A stretch of 31,734 nucleotides of DNA, from positions 1-31,734 of the forward strand of contig CAZWDS010000034.1 of NCBI GenBank assembly GCA_964632495.1, given 5' to 3'. Source of the DNA: CALKXV01 sp964632495 (GTDB lineage: Bacteria > Pseudomonadota > Alphaproteobacteria > Rhodobacterales > Rhodobacteraceae). Position 1 is the stretch's first letter. Every line of letters starts with the position of its first letter. The notes beneath the pieces were generated by a model. That model had not been told where the DNA came from. It saw only the letters and a list, made by a program, of their open reading frames with translations, and did no database searches. Below, piece by piece: positions 31,114-31,734 of this stretch. The translations under genes and the position numbers were made by a program.

Positions 31114-31734
31114 ATGGCGAATAACTCCGGCGACACCAAAAACACCTTGTATTGTTCCTTCTGCGGCAAAAGCCAGCATGAGGTACGAAAGCTGATCGCC
31201 GGTCCGACGGTGTTCATCTGCGACGAATGCGTCGAACTTTGCATGGACATCATCCGCGAAGAAACCAAATCCGCAGGGCTGAAATCCTCGGAAGGTGTGC
31301 CATCGCCGAAGGATATTTGCGAAGTTCTGGATGACTATGTGATCGGGCAGGCCCATGCGAAACGCGTGCTCTCGGTCGCGGTGCACAACCACTACAAACG
31401 TCTGAACCACGCAGGCAAGTCGGATATCGAACTGGCAAAATCCAATATTCTGCTGATTGGTCCAACAGGTTGCGGTAAAACGCTGCTGGCTCAAACGCTG
31501 GCACGGATCCTGGATGTGCCGTTCACGATGGCCGATGCCACGACGCTGACCGAAGCCGGTTACGTGGGCGAAGATGTTGAAAATATCATTCTAAAGCTGT
31601 TGCAAGCCTCGGAATACAACGTCGAACGCGCGCAGCGCGGCATCGTCTATATTGACGAAGTCGATAAAATCACCCGCAAATCTGACAATCCGTCGATCAC
31701 CCGCGATGTGTCGGGCGAAGGCGTGCAGCAGGCT
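31114..31734 (+). CDS. clpX: ClpX ATPase subunit, N-terminal part (cut by window end)
   Basis: The first 207 residues of the AAA+ unfoldase that recognises, unfolds and feeds substrates to ClpP. The zinc-binding domain has Cys14, Cys17, Cys36 and Cys39 (CSFCGKS and CDECVELC). The Walker A motif GPTGCGKT is at residues 116-123 and Walker B IVYIDEVD at 177-184. The pore loop GYVG (about 149-152) is also present. The ATG at 31114 follows an AAGG site. The remainder, about half of the protein, is outside the window. Confidence 0.98.
   Translation, partial: MANNSGDTKNTLYCSFCGKSQHEVRKLIAGPTVFICDECVELCMDIIREETKSAGLKSSEGVPSPKDICEVLDDYVIGQAHAKRVLSVAVHNHYKRLNHAGKSDIELAKSNILLIGPTGCGKTLLAQTLARILDVPFTMADATTLTEAGYVGEDVENIILKLLQASEYNVERAQRGIVYIDEVDKITRKSDNPSITRDVSGEGVQQA

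Noticed and set aside
30256..31494. A 412-codon open frame on minus across clpP and clpX
   Set aside because: It lies opposite two unmistakable genes and shows no protein-like features; it is an antisense shadow of GC-rich coding sequence.

Overview
The window looks like chromosomal DNA from a Roseobacter-group member of the Rhodobacteraceae (Alphaproteobacteria). The support is a GC-rich coding style, a PhyR-NepR-EcfG general stress module, a clpP-clpX pair of alphaproteobacterial type, a TRAP transporter, and a phenylacetate (paa) cluster beside housekeeping genes (ctaD, lipB, tRNA-Leu). Genes are tightly packed and no gene-free stretch exceeds 300 bases. No transposase, integrase, CRISPR array, rRNA or prophage gene is visible.

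Layout. 1-2330 (minus): 5' part of cytochrome c oxidase subunit I and an M16 zinc peptidase. 2487-3961 (plus): a translationally coupled pair, a phytanoyl-CoA-dioxygenase-like Fe(II)/2-oxoglutarate oxygenase and an HD-domain protein; the arrangement recalls the PhnY/PhnZ and TmpA/TmpB phosphonate-cleaving pairs. 4151-5110 (minus): a secreted SUMF1/FGE-like protein in visibly AT-richer DNA, probably acquired. 5305-6726 (minus): a membrane-anchored LytTR regulator followed by lipB. 6821-7465: a small DUF2306-like membrane protein and tRNA-Leu(GAG). 7539-10890 (minus): a complete dctP-dctQ-dctM TRAP operon with a terminator-like hairpin between dctP and dctQ.

11140-15925 (plus), divergent from the TRAP operon: a small NTF2-like protein, an M19 (renal dipeptidase-like) protein that has lost three of five canonical metal ligands, an unrecognised 558-residue protein, a DUF3726 protein and an Ldh-family (imino-acid or 2-hydroxyacid) oxidoreductase. 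The M19, 558-residue and DUF3726 genes overlap by 4 bases each. I regard this locus, with its divergent TRAP importer and a possible FNR-type site between them, as the best candidate here for an undescribed catabolic system.

15929-17418 (minus): a DUF1801 protein and an MDR-type quinone reductase-like enzyme. 17499-24740: a split phenylacetate cluster, with a PaaX-like regulator and paaZ on minus, paaG-paaI-paaK plus a TetR regulator on plus, and paaJ converging on minus. The epoxidase (paaABCDE), paaF and paaH are not in the window. 24864-26843: a GFA-family protein, a sulfotransferase-like protein and a hemerythrin-like protein. 26829-28484: phyR divergent from nepR-ecfG, with an exact EcfG-type promoter overlapped by a perfect 10-bp inverted repeat. 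28493-29890 (minus): a D-lactate dehydrogenase-like flavoprotein. 30052-31734 (plus): a 64-residue membrane protein, clpP, and clpX cut by the window end.
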